Both the position numbers and the translations under genes were made by a program. 64,000 nucleotides of DNA from Adenanthera pavonina. Taxonomy: Eukaryota > Streptophyta > Magnoliopsida > Fabales > Fabaceae. The stretch lies in assembly GCA_026686845.1 (NCBI GenBank), contig JAIVEN010000003.1, positions 7,380,501 through 7,444,500 of the forward strand. The letters run 5' to 3'. Of the stretch, positions 12,561 through 24,609 are shown in pieces; the stretch's first letter is position 1; each line of letters begins with the position of its first letter. Under the pieces are notes generated by a model, which saw only the letters and a list, made by a program, of their open reading frames with translations, did not search any database and had not been told where the DNA came from.

Positions 12561-13558
12561 CTGATTCTTTCATTTTGTTAGAGGAATTCATCTTGAGTTA
12601 ATATTGATGGTCTAATTAATTTAACTGATTTTAATTTGTTTTTCATTAAAAATAATAATTATCATGAATAAGATTAGATCATTTGCTTTATCATTGAATT
12701 AAATTTTACTTAAAATAGCGGTTATTTTCTAACTAGAACGAGAGATTGGACCTATCGAATTCGACCAAAGTAATTAAGGTAATGTTTTCAGTTTAAGGAT
12801 TTCATCTGAACAAGAAAAAAAAAAAGCTTTCATGTCGGAAATTCTCCATACAATATAAAATTAACAGTAAGAAATAATAACTTTCATTTAAGAAAAAAAT
12901 TCTAATTTGATATAAAAGAAAATGTTTATTATGTTTGTTCAAACATTATTTAATAATTTTTATCTGTTCACTTTTTAAAATATGAACATATGAAAATTAT
13001 GTTGTCTTTAAAATTATTTGCTCATTCTATTTATTTTTATTTTATATCAAATGGATCTATAATTTCCCATTAGATGAGGATGCCATTTCATAATATCGTG
13101 TTTTCACCGGAAAGTAGCCTACGCATCTCTAAGGGCCAGTGCTTAACGCAGAATCCCAATGACAATGGGGCATTGATAGGAGAATGAGCATACCGGGAGA
13201 AATCATGTGTGCTTTTTTCTGACTTCTTTATATATAAATGTATATATAACATTTTTAATCAAAGGAAAATAGAACTTACACCTTCCATAGGAGTGTCAGG
13301 GATTTTGTTCCAAATTTATTGTTTTAGAATTTTAATGTATTATTAATATTTTTTCAATTATACCCTCTTTATTTAATTTAATATAGATTATTTAATTCAG
13401 TGTAAGTTATTAGATGATAGGTATTTTAATCAAATCTTTAGTAAAATTTAACATAATGATTTTTTAGTTTGTGTAAAACAACCTTAAATAACAAAAAAAT
13501 GACAAAAGAAGTATACAGGAGTAGAAATGTTGGGGATTTATGGCTGAGCTTATAATAT
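12561..13558. other. Intergenic, no gene seen
   Basis: AT-rich spacer between the convergent PKL and type-B response regulator genes. No ORF with recognisable content, no RNA gene and no clear repeat was seen. Confidence 0.6.
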
Positions 13559-13817
13559 ACTACCTTCATTCTCTTTTGATTGACGTTTATAATTTTGGCA
13601 CAAAGATTCATAAAGATAATAAATAACTAAATGAGTAAAGCAATTTTATTGCCTTATCCTTCTTGTAACTTCTTTTTTCCTCATTGACTAATAACATTAA
13701 TTATTTATTAAGAGTAGAATCAGAAAAAATGACTTAATTATTCATTGATATTATAAAATGACAATTTAAGCAGAACAAATCTTGCTAAAATGTCAATCAA
13801 AAGGGAATGGAGGGAGT
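13559..13817. mobile_element. Stowaway/Mariner-like MITE
   Basis: The ends are about 27-bp inverted repeats: left ACTACCTTCATTCTCTTTTG, and right reverse-complemented ACTCCCTCCATTCCCTTTTG, both continuing ATTGAC. The CTCCCTCC-type terminus and 259-bp length fit Stowaway-like MITEs. The flanking TA duplication is not clean. No ORF inside. Confidence 0.7.
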
Positions 13818-14180
13818 GATGATAAATAACCTATAATAGGACAACATATTCCCAATTTTATTTCGGGAACACCATGTTTATTCTCAGCTTAATAATAATC
13901 ATCTTATTTATGGATCACTTACAAAAATTTGCTAGCAAAGGCATGCAAGTCTGCACAGACGACATTATTAACTCCAGAATGGATTATGGGGCCCATCGAC
14001 AACAATGCATTTTCATAAAATGAGAAAATACCATACTGGAAGTAATGACCTGAATAATCTAAACTAAACGAAAAGGACCTTTCAGAGACAAAGGTAGAAC
14101 ATATGAAACAGTGACCTGAAACTTCACACTACAAAACTCAACAAGCACGCCATGCTTATCCTGCCAAACTCAGTGCTCCA

Positions 14181-17100
14181 TCACATTGATGTTCCCCCAG
14201 TGAAATCATCACATATGAAGTCTCCATCCCCCAATTTCACCTTAGCTTGCCCCTGCATCACATTATCATGCCATAAAATGTTATATTCAATATTCAAACC
14301 ATCATCACTACACAGAATCATCCCTCATATCACGGCATCATGCCAACTATTGAATAAACTAGCATCGTAAAACAATCATACAGAAAAGTCTCTAGGAAAA
14401 CCTCATAGTATTTGCTTAAATGTTATTACCTGTTTCATCATTGCACTCACTAAGTCCTCCAATGAACCAAGATTATTGGAGATGCGACTCCGTTGTGCCT
14501 TATGGGGGTCCATGATATATCCTTGATTTGGCTTCAATGAGGTATCTTCGGCTGACTTTGTGACTCCCTCATGCTTCACTTCTAAGGGATTTCCAAAACT
14601 GTAGTCCAAGTTTCTGTGGAATCCTGATGCACCAATAGCACCATTTGCAGGAATCAGAGAGTCTAATGAATGCTCATCCCACCCATGATATGCCACATTT
14701 GGTGTATTATTATTAGTAAAAATGGGTCCTTGGGAGTGCAAATCTGCCAATGAATCATGGGACTGAGTGGACAGTGAAGTGATGGAAGAAGCACCACATG
14801 GATTCCCTCCATGAAAACATTCATTTGATGAGTAAGAATTTGTGTGCACCCCAGATGACTGCACAGCACTTGGCCAATTGTCATTACACCTACCATTATG
14901 ATTATCCATCAAAGGCAGAGAAAATTCTGAATGTTGAGTGGTTACTGAAGCAAGATTCTCATATCCTCTGGCCCCTTGTGTGTCTTGAGAATTTGGTTTT
15001 AACAACAAGCCGTTGTTTGTGACACCCAAAAGTGGAGGTCTGGAGCAACTAGAGCTTACTCTTGCTCTTGGATCAGGAGCCTCGTTTGAGATGAGAGACA
15101 TTGTTTTATCATCAAAACCATTGGTAGGACCTTGAACAGAACTAACTACCCTATTGGGTTGTAATTGGTCAAGCCCTACAGACACTGGCATGCCCTGAAG
15201 TGAACCATCATTCTGATTCTGATCCACATGAGTTATGGATGGCTGAAATTTGAGAGGATCATTCACAGAGTTGTTGTTTAAATTCTGTGTGTGACCCATC
15301 TGAAGAATTCCTGATGAAGTCAACCCATGAATGCCAAGACCGGCAGGAGTGTTCAATCTTCCAATCATCCCACTATATGGGAGGGATCGAAAAACATTGT
15401 TCTGAAACTGTCCAGAAGCACTCAATGGCTGAAGATGTTTCATCCCACTCAGAGATCCCACTCTCAAATAGGATGTGTCTGCACTACCTAAGGCTGCCAC
15501 CATGTTAGCCTGCTGGTTTGCTACACAGCTAATTCTTTTCAGATACAGCCTGTATTTCTGCAGCCATCATCACATAAACCAGCAAATCTCCCTCAAATTG
15601 AAGAAAACGTTGAGGACATATAAACTGAACTAAAACAGAAAGGGTTAGAAAATTGCCTGGAGATGGCTTGCCACATTCTCCCTCGTGAGTTTCTCAACAT
15701 TCATCAAATCCAGAATTTTTTTAGGGACAGCCTCTGCAACCAAGATTATTCATAAAAAGCTTCCTAAATGGAGAATAAGAGGGGGGGAAATATTGATGAA
15801 GATTGAAGAACGTACTGTCAATGCCTAATTGATTAACAGCAGCAACGAACTTCCGGTGGAGTTCAACAGACCAAACAACACGAGGCTTCTTTTGAGTTGA
15901 AGGATCATCATTGTCATGACCCTGTTCATGCTCATCGTCATCTTCATCATCTTGATCCTTCCTCTTTTTAGTGAGCTTTCCATTTTGATCCGAATTCACA
16001 GCTCCTGCAGAACCTAATCCGTTGTTGGTAGTACCAGAATGAGGCTTGTCTTGATTGCAAGTATTGTTTTTCTCCTTTGAGTCAAACTTCTTCCTCCTTA
16101 TTACATGCTGCCAAATGTTCTTTAGCTCCTCAAGGCGAACAGGTTTCAGAAGATAGTCACAAGCACCGTGTGTAATCCCCTTCATCACCAGTTTTGTGTC
16201 GCCATTCGCAGACAACACTGAAATCACAACATAAAACGCATCATTGGTAGTATCAGAAGACTAAAATTTTAATTTTAGTCTTTCAAATATAATAATCCCA
16301 ACTTTCTAGATATGATAATAATGGGAAAAATGTTGAAAATGAAAAAGGATGAGAATAAAATAGTGTACAATTACGACTTACTGATGACAGGTAGGTCCAT
16401 CTCAAGACCAACAAGTTCAAGCAGCTTAAATCCGTCCATGTCAGGCATATGAACATCACTAATAACCAGGTCGAACTTGTTTTTGTTTTCTCTTAACATC
16501 TTCAAAGCTGTTATTGCTTGATTGGTCGTCGTTACTGCAAAATTTCCAGGCAAAATTAAAATAACTATAAGCACATTGGCATATTTAACATATATCCAAA
16601 CACAATCTAATTGCAAAATGTTTCATTAATAAGAAAAAATTCCGATCTTTAACATAACCCCATAACTCACCCTTAAGCTAAGAATTAGATCCTTTAATTT
16701 AACGCTGGCCAAAAAAAAAAAGATCCTTAAATTTAATGAATACAAACAAGATATAGAAGATTTAATCTCTGAAACCCACGCAAGAACAGAAAGCCACCAA
16801 AGAGGGCGAAATGAATTTAAGTTATTGAAAGGGAGGAAGAGAGAGAGAAATTGAAATTAACTAACAAAGCTTACAATTAAACCCAACTACTCAGAAACAA
16901 CATCAAACATTTACGATTAATGAAGATTGAAGAAAGGGAAGGAAGAGGGTCCGAGCGAAAGGTAGCTGAAACATTCTGTCAGATGTGTCGGTAACGAAAT
17001 ATTAAGTGAACATATGAACCAATAGATTTTTTTCAGAAACACCAAATGAATCTCAAAATCTAAATAGAAAAGCACATGTGACAACACAAATCCTTAGGCT

Positions 17101-17268
17101 TAAGGGAAAAAACAGCATCAAAAGCATTGGAAGCAAACCGTGATATTGGCATCTCCGAAGGAGAGTTTCCAGCACCATGAGGCAAGTTGGGTCATCGTCA
17201 ACAGCAAGGACACGCATTCCTACAGGAAATTGTCCTCTGGGTTCATCCGTTCTGGTCTCTACAGTCAT
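14181..17268 (-). CDS. Type-B two-component response regulator (ARR10/ARR12-like), complete
   Basis: A nuclear transcription factor that ends the cytokinin His-Asp phosphorelay and activates cytokinin-response genes. Exons on the minus strand: 17268-17139, 16534-16382, 16217-15816, 15733-15657, 15557-14430, 14252-14181 (1962 nt, 653 aa). The receiver domain (about 17-130) has the acidic pocket VDDD (24-26), phospho-acceptor Asp70 in ISDVHMPDMDG and Lys119 in LLKPVR. An acidic, Lys-rich linker follows. The GARP/Myb-like DNA-binding domain (about 204-262) reads RVVWSVELHRKFVAAVNQLG, then KAVPKKILDLMNVEKLTREN and VASHLQKYRLYLKRIS. The C-terminal half is Asn/Ser/Gln-rich, as in the activation region. 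Exons 1-5 are secure; the last exon (GQAKVKLGDGDF..., stop 14183-14181) is placed by frame and splice signals. The start MTVETRTDEPRGQFPVGMRV matches ARR12-type N-termini. Closest group: ARR12/ARR10. Confidence 0.94.
15558..15656 (-). other. GC-AG intron in the type-B response regulator
   Basis: The conserved ASHLQ/KYRLYLK junction in the GARP domain requires donor CTCCAG|GCAATT (15656-15655) and acceptor GGCTGCAG|AAATAC. No GT donor gives the conserved protein. Confidence 0.82.
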
Positions 17269-17700
17269 TTTCTCGAACGGTTGATGAACAAGTAAACGAC
17301 TTTCAATTCATACGATAATAATCTCGCTGTTCTCTGGACCTGAAGCAAAACCCAGAATCTTTGAAACAGAAGAGATACTACTCAGAAAAGGAATTTCAAG
17401 GTCTGAGAATAAATCTTGAACAGGAGCAGGAATGAAGAGAAGGATCGTGATGTGGATGAATAACACGTGAAAAAAAGTAAAAAAGTTGAAACTTTCGCTT
17501 AATGGCTGTTTGTAATTGCAGAAGGAGAAAGAAATAGAACCGGTGACTATGTATGGACTGTCAAAGGTGATGGAATACTGTAGAGTAGACTGACAGAAAG
17601 GGACGTTCTGCCTGGTTTTGGCCCAGTCGTAGGGTCTTTTATAAAAATTTTCACACATGTACATTATATACCCTTATTGATGGTAAAAAAAAAATAAAAA
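17269..17700 (-). promoter_or_regulatory. 5' UTR and proximal promoter of the type-B response regulator
   Basis: This is the stretch upstream of the ATG at 17268-17266. A TATA-like TTTATAAAA reads on the minus strand at about 17647-17638, so transcription could begin near 17610. An extra 5' UTR intron cannot be excluded. The position is inferred from sequence only. Confidence 0.35.
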
Positions 17701-17807
17701 AACTTTTATTACATATCAATGGTAGACAAGAAAATTGAAGGAAAAATTATTAAAAAAAATTAAAACTTGATAATATTTATTTAAATATTTAATACTAAAA
17801 AATATTA

Positions 17808-17984
17808 CACTACAAAAAAATATATTATTAAATATAAAATTATAAAATATGGATATAAAATATTAAAATATGATTTTATATTTAATATTAAAATTTTATA
17901 TATTTGTTTTTTATGATTTTATATTTTTTTTTAAGATTTTACACTGATTTTGACTATGAAACTTGTGTGTAATATTTTGTAGTA
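17808..17984. mobile_element. Small CACTA-type MITE candidate
   Basis: It starts CACTACAAAAAAATAT and ends ATATTTTGTAGT, giving short inverted termini CACTACAAAA/TTTTGTAGT around a very AT-rich, internally palindromic core. ATTA occurs at both flanks. The CACTACAAAA terminus is typical of CACTA elements; the small size makes it non-autonomous. Confidence 0.5.
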
Positions 17985-19189
17985 TTAGAATTTTTTAATA
18001 AATATTTTCATATTAAAATTAAACCTGTTAATTTTATTTTATTAAAAATTTATAACGAGGTTGGCAAGAGAAGTAACCTCTTGGACGGTGATTGGATTCA
18101 TTGATTCAGGAATCAGAACGCTTGTCTTTCGGATTAAATTTTTGACTTTAGAAGTCATAATTAACACATTATTACCTAGCTTCAATAGGGAAAAAATTGT
18201 AATACACCCTGCCGTATTTATTAAAAAAAAATCTCATTATTTATAAGAGAAAAGAAAAGAATTAATATTGTATTAATTTTTTTAATCAAAATTATTCTTC
18301 TTCGTGAACGCTATTGAGAGTTATAGGGTACATCTTTAAAAGAAATTGAAAAAAAAATAATTAAGTAAGGATAATTTTAGAAAAAATTAAAAATATGAGA
18401 TAAATTAATTATTTTTAACTAATTTTAACTCATTTCCGTAAAACTTGTAAAATAATTTTTTTTATTATAAATGAGATAAGAAGGAAACATGACATTATGA
18501 GCATTATGTGGTCAATTTGAATTTAATTTTGTCATTTAACCATTAGTTCTAGTTTTTCACCCATTTTTAGTAAAAAAAATTCTTTGTGGCCAGATTCCAC
18601 TAGTTATAGTTTGTTTTCGAAACAGAAATCCATTGCTTATAGTTGGAAAGCCTAATTTCAAGCATAATTATGAGACCGTTTTTCCATACCCAATATTTAG
18701 GAATTGATCGCCCAGCTATGATTAGGAAGAAATATATCATTCCTAATCTCTTTTATTGCACTTGACAATTTTGATATCGAATTTTCCAATCAAAACTTCA
18801 ATTTTCTTAAATGCCACTGTTCTCATAACGGCCTAATGCATCTAAAAATGAATTTAACCTAAGCATTTATATGTCTTTTTCAAATTTATAAGGTTGGCAA
18901 TCCCCCAAGTTCACCCAAAAAAAACTGCATATATAATATGAATATCATTTGAATTTTTGTTTCTTGAATGTGAAGAACTTACCCCAATTGGTAGGGTAGT
19001 ATAGTTTTATTATCTTTGATTTTAAAAGCTGACCATAAACATTTTCAGTTTTGTGCAACTTAAGCATTCTATCCAATTTCTTGTCTAAAACTTTAATATC
19101 ACTTATTTATGTTAATTGAAATATATGTCTAATGCAATATCTCTAGTGTCAGCTAATATAGTACTGTAAAAGAAAAAAAAAAACTTGCT
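17985..19189. other. Intergenic, AT-rich, no gene seen
   Basis: Strongly AT-rich. One 61-codon ORF near 18061 has no recognisable features. Nothing else is supported. Confidence 0.6.
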
Positions 19190-19675
19190 TTAGGTCTGTT
19201 TGGTTCAAAGGGAGGAAAGGGAGGGAAGAGATTTTAATGGAGAGAAAGGAAGGGGAGGGAAAAGAAGAGATTTTAATTTTACCTCGTTTAGAAGGAAAAT
19301 GAGGGATTTTAGTGGAATGATTTTAATTTTACCTCGTTTGGGTTAGGAGGGGAAAGGAGGGAAAACAATTATAATTTGACTATTATACCCTTAATTTATT
19401 TAAGTTAATATAAGGACAAGACTGACCAGTATATTGTGTGGCCGAATAATAAAAAAATGAAGGATATTTTGATCATTTTAGACACAATAATACATTTTCC
19501 CCCCAAATTACCTCAATTTGGGGGAAAAATATATAAGGGGAGGGGAGAGAAAATTTTAATAACATTTTCCCTCCCCTCCTGGTTACCAAACAAAGGGAGG
19601 AAAAATTTTAATAACATTTTCCTTCCCCTTCCTTTCCCTTCCCCCCATTTCCCTCCAACCAAACAAATCATTAGG
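19190..19675. mobile_element. Foldback MITE-like element, purine-rich left and pyrimidine-rich right
   Basis: The left end has CTGTTTGGTTCAAAGGGAGG and the right end CCCTCCAACCAAACA, so the termini are inverted copies. The left half is G/A-rich (GGGAGGAAAGG, GAGATTTTAAT repeated) and the right half is its C/T-rich complement (ATTTTAATAACATTTTCC repeated). A related copy is at about 52278-52530. No ORF of known kind. Confidence 0.55.
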
Positions 19676-19811
19676 CATTGAATAAAAGGTAGAATATGTA
19701 CATATATATATATATATAATATTGTTAATATGATTTCTTTCAATTTATATAAACAATTTATATTAAAATTTCGGATAAAAATTAAAAGAATTATGTTGCA
19801 AAAAAAAAAAT

Positions 19812-19945
19812 TTAACTACCCAAGTTTAGTTCCAATGGTTAGGGTATGTGGGGGTAGAGGCTAGGTAGTGACCAAGGCTTTTTTTTTTTTTTAACCAGAG
19901 GTAGTAGCCAAAGTTCAAATTCTCTTAATATATATATAAATGAAT
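19812..19945 (+). mobile_element. tRNA-derived SINE-like fragment
   Basis: It has an A-box-like region (TAGTTCCAATGGTTAGGG) and, about 85 bases later, a B-box-like AGTTCAAATTCTC, followed by an AT-rich tail. The spacing is stretched by a poly-T and a repeated AGGTAGT.GCCAA unit, so it is old or altered. The call rests on the two boxes only. Confidence 0.35.
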
Positions 19946-20420
19946 AACTTAAAAAATTTAATAAATCTATAATAAACTTTTGGTTAAAGAGGATAAATAA
20001 AAACTCAATTCCTAAATAAGGGGCAATGTATGTATTTTGAATGGTTGTTTAGAATGGTGTTGGCTGCAATGTAAGCTTATGATAAATCTTGTTTTGGAGT
20101 TCATGAATGAACCATGAACACGGGAGTCATGGCTTCTAGACATTTTACATTTTATTTGTGTTGTAGGGTTAGGATTTTAATTTTTGAAATTTCAGTTACT
20201 AACTAGAAATATTATTATTTTTAAGTTGACAATGAAATGATTATTTAATCTGTATTATATTTTCTTAAAAATAAATTTTATTTAAATTTAATTGAAATTA
20301 TTTATATGAAATATGAACATGGAATCCAATCTTTAGACGTCAGTCCATGATTAAAAGACCTTTTAGTTCTTTATTAAAAAAAAAGGACCTTTTAATTCCC
20401 ACGAGGCTAGAAAAGATTCA

Positions 20421-20587
20421 TGGACTGTTTGGTTTGTATTTTTGTAAATCAAACTGTATTTTTTAATTATTATTTTTTTTTATTTAAATAAATTTTTTAA
20501 TAAATTTTTCTATTTTTATCCTAACTTTATTTTTATAAACTGTAATTATTCTAAAAATACTGTTATGAAAGACAAATCAAACGGCCA
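20421..20587. mobile_element. Short MITE (TGGACTGTTTGGTTT family)
   Basis: The termini are inverted: left TGGACTGTTTGGTTTGTATT, right reverse-complemented TGGCCGTTTGATTTGTCTTT. TTCA flanks both sides. The core is AT-rich. Its right end (AAACGGCCA) resembles the end of the larger MITE at 40342-40708. Confidence 0.55.
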
Positions 20588-21515
20588 TTCAAAGAGCCCT
20601 CAGGAAAATAACAAAATGGATGGGGATTGCAGCCAGTCTCTTGTGCAGGCTTTGTGGTCCTGTTTGGGTGCCAAGGTTCCGTGGCAATGGAAAGGAATTT
20701 CGTACGGATTCCATTAGCTAGGTGGTTTGGTTGTGCTCTCTCTCTTTCCCACGGCGTCCCCATTCCCACAGATGCAGGCATCTTCATTCCATCCCAAAAT
20801 GGTAGGCGTCCTCATTCCCGAGCCCCTCTCCCTAAAATACCCATCATCACCGTCCCTTTTCTCCTCACCGTCCTTCTTCACCAACATGCCCGTGAGAAAA
20901 ATCCACTCGCGCTGACGAGCATCCAGACCGCCATCATCTTCCTCCGTGCGCCGACAAGCTTCGAGCCGCCATCGTCTTTCGAAGACCATTATCATCTTCC
21001 TTCGTGAGCCGACGAGCTTCCAACCGCCATCGTCTTCCCCAACTTCGTAGCGATTCAATCATCTTGGTTGCTCAGATCTCCAATCTCACCCACCGTCATC
21101 GTTGTTTCCCCCACACACCCACTATCTTCTCCCTCACCCCCACCGTTGCCTCCCCTATTCTTGCTGTTTGTCCTCTCTTGTCTTCAATTTTGGTCCGAGT
21201 TCGATTGATGGTTGCTTACCACTGTCCTCCCTCTTTTTTTTTGAATGATCTTTGTACTAATTGTGCTGAGTAAATCTGGCCATGGTGGAGATGATGTATT
21301 GCCAGTGAAGGGGAAAAAGACTGATGGGTGTGTGAGGGAATTTTTTCCATGGCAAGGGCCAAAAGAGGCATTTCATATTTATTTTTATTTTTTTTAATAA
21401 AAAATAAATATCATTCCATTATTCACTAAATTATACCAAACACATTCTGATAATTATTCCGATATATCCCAATTCATTTTATTCCATTCCATTATGCTCC
21501 CTGAGATTGGCGTCC
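20588..21515. other. GC-richer, pyrimidine-rich intergenic block with degenerate repeats
   Basis: Several overlapping ORFs on both strands are rich in Ser, Pro and Arg and have no domain, so they are probably not genes. The block contains an imperfect repeat at 20905-21038 and ends in an ATTCCATT-rich stretch. It may be a non-autonomous transposon or a decayed fragment. Its origin was not recognised. Confidence 0.4.
20905..21038. repeat. Three imperfect tandem copies of a 35-60 bp unit
   Basis: The units share GCCGACGAGCTTC followed by CCGCCATCGTCTT, with starts at about 20911, 20949 and 21008. The second and third are most alike; the first is more diverged. Confidence 0.6.
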
Positions 21516-21599
21516 ATACCCTTAAAAAATATATATATTTTTTGTTGCACAAACAAATAAAGTGTTAAAACTTAAAAATGAAAATGGTAACGTGAAAGA

Positions 21600-22195
21600 A
21601 AACACTGACCTGGAAAAGCCAACAGAGCTAGAGAGAGAAAGACCTATAAGGGATAGAAACGTCGAGAGGCACCAAGCAAGATAATGACAACCACATGTAT
21701 TAGCAATAACCTATTTATCTATGAATCATACATATGAATCCTGTTTCTCTGTTGCGCATCATTGTGTGCAGCAGCAATGCGTACAAAGAAAAAGAACGAA
21801 GGGCCACACAGGTGAGAGTGAGACCCATGCACCCCTCTCTTCTTTCTCTATCTCTCTGTGCATCACTGTGCACAGCAATGATACGTACAGGCGGTACAGC
21901 GAGAAAGAGAGGAGGGAGGGAGGGGTGGGTGGCTCCTCCTTGTGTGGGCCCACATGGGGTGGGACCCACTCACCCCTCCCTTCTCTCTCTGTCTCTCTGC
22001 GCACCATAGAAGTGCAGGGCCATACATCATGTTCTCTCCTCATATAATCCACCTTTCTCATTTCTTACCTCTCTTTTCAATTTCAATTAATGCCTACCCC
22101 AACACGCTATTTCGATTGTGGTGCTCTCACTATGCCTGCCCCTTCCAACGCTTCATACTTCATTTGCTTTCTTTCTTTTCCTTTTTTTTTTAAAC
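21600..22195. repeat. Direct and inverted CT/GA-rich repeats
   Basis: About three related copies of a unit pairing TCTCTGTGCATCACTGTGCA-like sequence with CACCCCTCTCTTCTTTCTC and its complement GAGAAAGAGAGGAGGGAGG. The inverted arrangement gives overlapping low-complexity ORFs on both strands. No gene is supported. Confidence 0.5.
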
Positions 22196-22242
22196 ACATT
22201 TGATGATTATGATAATGTCTTCCCCTTCTATTATAACTAGGG

Positions 22243-22675
22243 TATCATAGAGAATAAATAATTATAAATAATTTATTATTAAAATTTTAAATAAAAATAT
22301 TTTATTAAGATATTTAAATTATTTTTTTAATTAAATTAAATTTATTTTAAATTTATTAAAATTTAGATTTTATTTTTTATATATTATTATGATTTAGTTT
22401 ATTAGTATTTATCTTTTGTTTAAATTTAAAATATTTTAAAAAAGAGTTATCTTATTTTAAATTTTAGTAAGATTGGGACTTAAATTCTATAAATAAAAGT
22501 CTCGTTACTTATTTATATTTAGACTTTAATTAATGATTTAGTTAATATATTTAGGTTTTGATTAATAGTTCAGTTGAGATTTGTGATATTTTTCTTTTCA
22601 TTTTCCTTCTCATATTCTTTTACCTTTTTTCTTACTTTCTTTATCTTTCTATTCTACCATTTTTCCATATTCACA
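22243..22675 (+). repeat. Left LTR-like repeat
   Basis: Direct repeat of 23541-23949, diverged by many substitutions and small indels. Borders are approximate. Confidence 0.6.
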
Positions 22676-23540
22676 TTATTTGATGTAAGAGCTTAGTTAG
22701 TAGGGCTAAGTAGTTATCTTCAACGCATCTCTCATGTCAATGTGGAGATGAGTTGGTTGAGGTGGGCCTGGGTTTCACATGTGTTTGTGTAAAATTTTCT
22801 TACTAGGTTTAGTTGAGTTTTGTGATATTTTTTTTTCTTCTCTCGAGTTCCTTCTTTTTTTTCTCATATTTTTGTACCTTTCACTTACTTTCTCTATCAT
22901 TCTACACTACCCTCTCTTCATGTTCACATCATTCGATATCAAAGTCAAGTTCCTTACATGCCCAATGTGCTAAACTTCTTAAATCCACCATGACAAAAAA
23001 ATCTCAACAAAACTTTAAAAAATTTAAGAAGACCACCAAGAAGCTTATAGATTATGAGATGAAGATTGACACGGTGGAAGCAAATCTTTGAGGGGATTTC
23101 AAACACAAGTCTAAAAGGCTAAAGAAATTGTTTAAGGAAATAATAAACAAATTACGTAAGCGACAATTGCAGGAAGTTTTTTGGCAGTATGAAGATAAAC
23201 AATCTTCGATGATGCTTCCATTACTACAAGAAGATGAATGCTTGAAGAAGGGGCAAGTACAGAAGCAATCTCCACAATCTTTACTAGTGGATCTTCTGCC
23301 TTACTCTATTTCTTCCATCTGCCATGCCATTGAGAACAAAAGCTGTTATAGAAGAGTATGTTGTTTTCCTACATAATAATTGAAGGGATTTTAAAGTTAA
23401 AGAATATTTTGATCTTTGAAGAAAAGTTTCTTTTACTCAGATCACATCTTTCACTATCTTATTTGCTGGAAAGGCTTCCAGATCTAGATATTACATAGAG
23501 TTTTAGCTATTTGAATAATAGTTTTTTGAAGTGGAGAAGA

Positions 23541-23949
23541 ATGATAGAGAATAGATAATTATGAATAATTAAGATTATTTATCTTTATTATTAGAATTTT
23601 AAATAAAGATATATTGTTGGAATATATAAATTATTTTTTAAATTTAATTTAGTTTATTTTGAATTTATTAAAATTTATATTTTATCTTTTGTTTATTACT
23701 TAGATTTAGTTTATTAGGATTTATCCTTTATTTAGATTTAAAATATTTTGAAAAGAGTTATCGTATCATAAATTCTAAATGGATTATAACTTAACCTCTA
23801 TAAATAAAAGTCACTATTTATTTAGATTAAGACTTTCATTAATGATTTAGTTGAGATTTGTGATATTTCTCTTTTCATTTTCTTTCTCAAAATTTTTCAT
23901 CTTCCTTACTTTCTTTATCTTTCTACCCTATCATTCTCCCATGTTTACA
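23541..23949 (+). repeat. Right LTR-like repeat
   Basis: Direct repeat of 22243-22675. A hAT-type element is inserted at its 3' end (target GTTTACAC). Confidence 0.6.
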
Positions 23950-23950
23950 C

Positions 23951-24601
23951 TAGAGCTGTGTAATGGGCCCGTCGGCCAGGTCGGCCCGGAGTGGCCCGGT
24001 CATTTCGGGCCGAGTCGGCCCGGGCCAAAAAGAGAAAATTACAAACTGAAGGAGGACCGAGCCATCAGGAGGACCGGGCCGGGCCGCGGGCCGAGAACAT
24101 GCCTGTCCCGGTATATATATATACATATTTTTTTCCAATTTTCTCATATTTTTTTATTTGTTAAAAATATCGAATAATTTTATATAATTGTTTTTGCTTC
24201 TTATACCTTATGTAATAAATTAATTTTATAATTATAATAGATATGTTTTATTATTCCAATTTTTAATTTTATTTCAAATTTTAAATCTATTTCATAACTT
24301 AATATTATATAAAATAAATAATATATAATTGTTGAGTATTTATAATTTTGATAAATGTTACTTTTTAACCTAATATTATTTTCTATAAGAATATATTTTA
24401 AATAAAACTAGTTATATTTTTATTAAAAAATTAAATTAATTAATTAATTTATTTTTTATTTTCTTAGACCGGGCCAAACCCGGCCCGGTATTGACCCGGG
24501 CCGGGCAGGGCCACGGGCAGAGAAAATCGGCCCGGGGGTGTTCCGGGCCGGACACCGGGCTGAGGTGATGCCCGGCTCGTCCCGGCCCGTGCACACCCTT
24601 A
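23951..24601. mobile_element. Non-autonomous hAT element with GC-rich ends and exact 8-bp target duplication
   Basis: The 651-bp element is bounded by GTTTACAC at 23943-23950 and GTTTACAC at 24602-24609, a perfect 8-bp duplication as hAT elements make. The termini are imperfect inverted repeats: TAGAGCTGTGTAATGGGCCC, and reverse-complemented right end TAAGGGTGTGCACGGGCC. Both ends are packed with GGGCCGGG/CGGCCCGG repeats while the centre is very AT-rich. No transposase. Confidence 0.85.
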
Positions 24602-24609
24602 GTTTACAC

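Larger units (their letters stand above)
22243..23949 (+). mobile_element. Degraded non-autonomous LTR element
   Basis: Two long direct repeats (about 22243-22675 and 23541-23949) share AGAGAATA.ATAATTATGAAT, GTTTATTAGGATTTAT.CTTT, a TATAAATAAAAGTC motif and a pyrimidine-rich end TTCACA/TTTACA. They flank about 0.85 kb. A third partial copy of the repeat's 3' end (about 22807-22932) is followed by TCGATATCAAAGTCAAG, a decayed primer-binding-site look-alike. The interior encodes only short Lys-rich ORFs (for example near 22991), with no pol domain. Orientation is inferred from the LTR ends. Confidence 0.6.

Noticed and set aside
20627..21273. Overlapping Ser/Pro/Arg-rich ORFs of 74-126 codons
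   Set aside because: Composition only; they sit in a repeated GC-richer block with no domain.
23851..24177. 108-codon ORF with RPGPKRE-type content
   Set aside because: It runs from the LTR-like repeat into the GC-rich hAT end; the Pro/Gly/Arg-rich part comes from GGGCC repeats.
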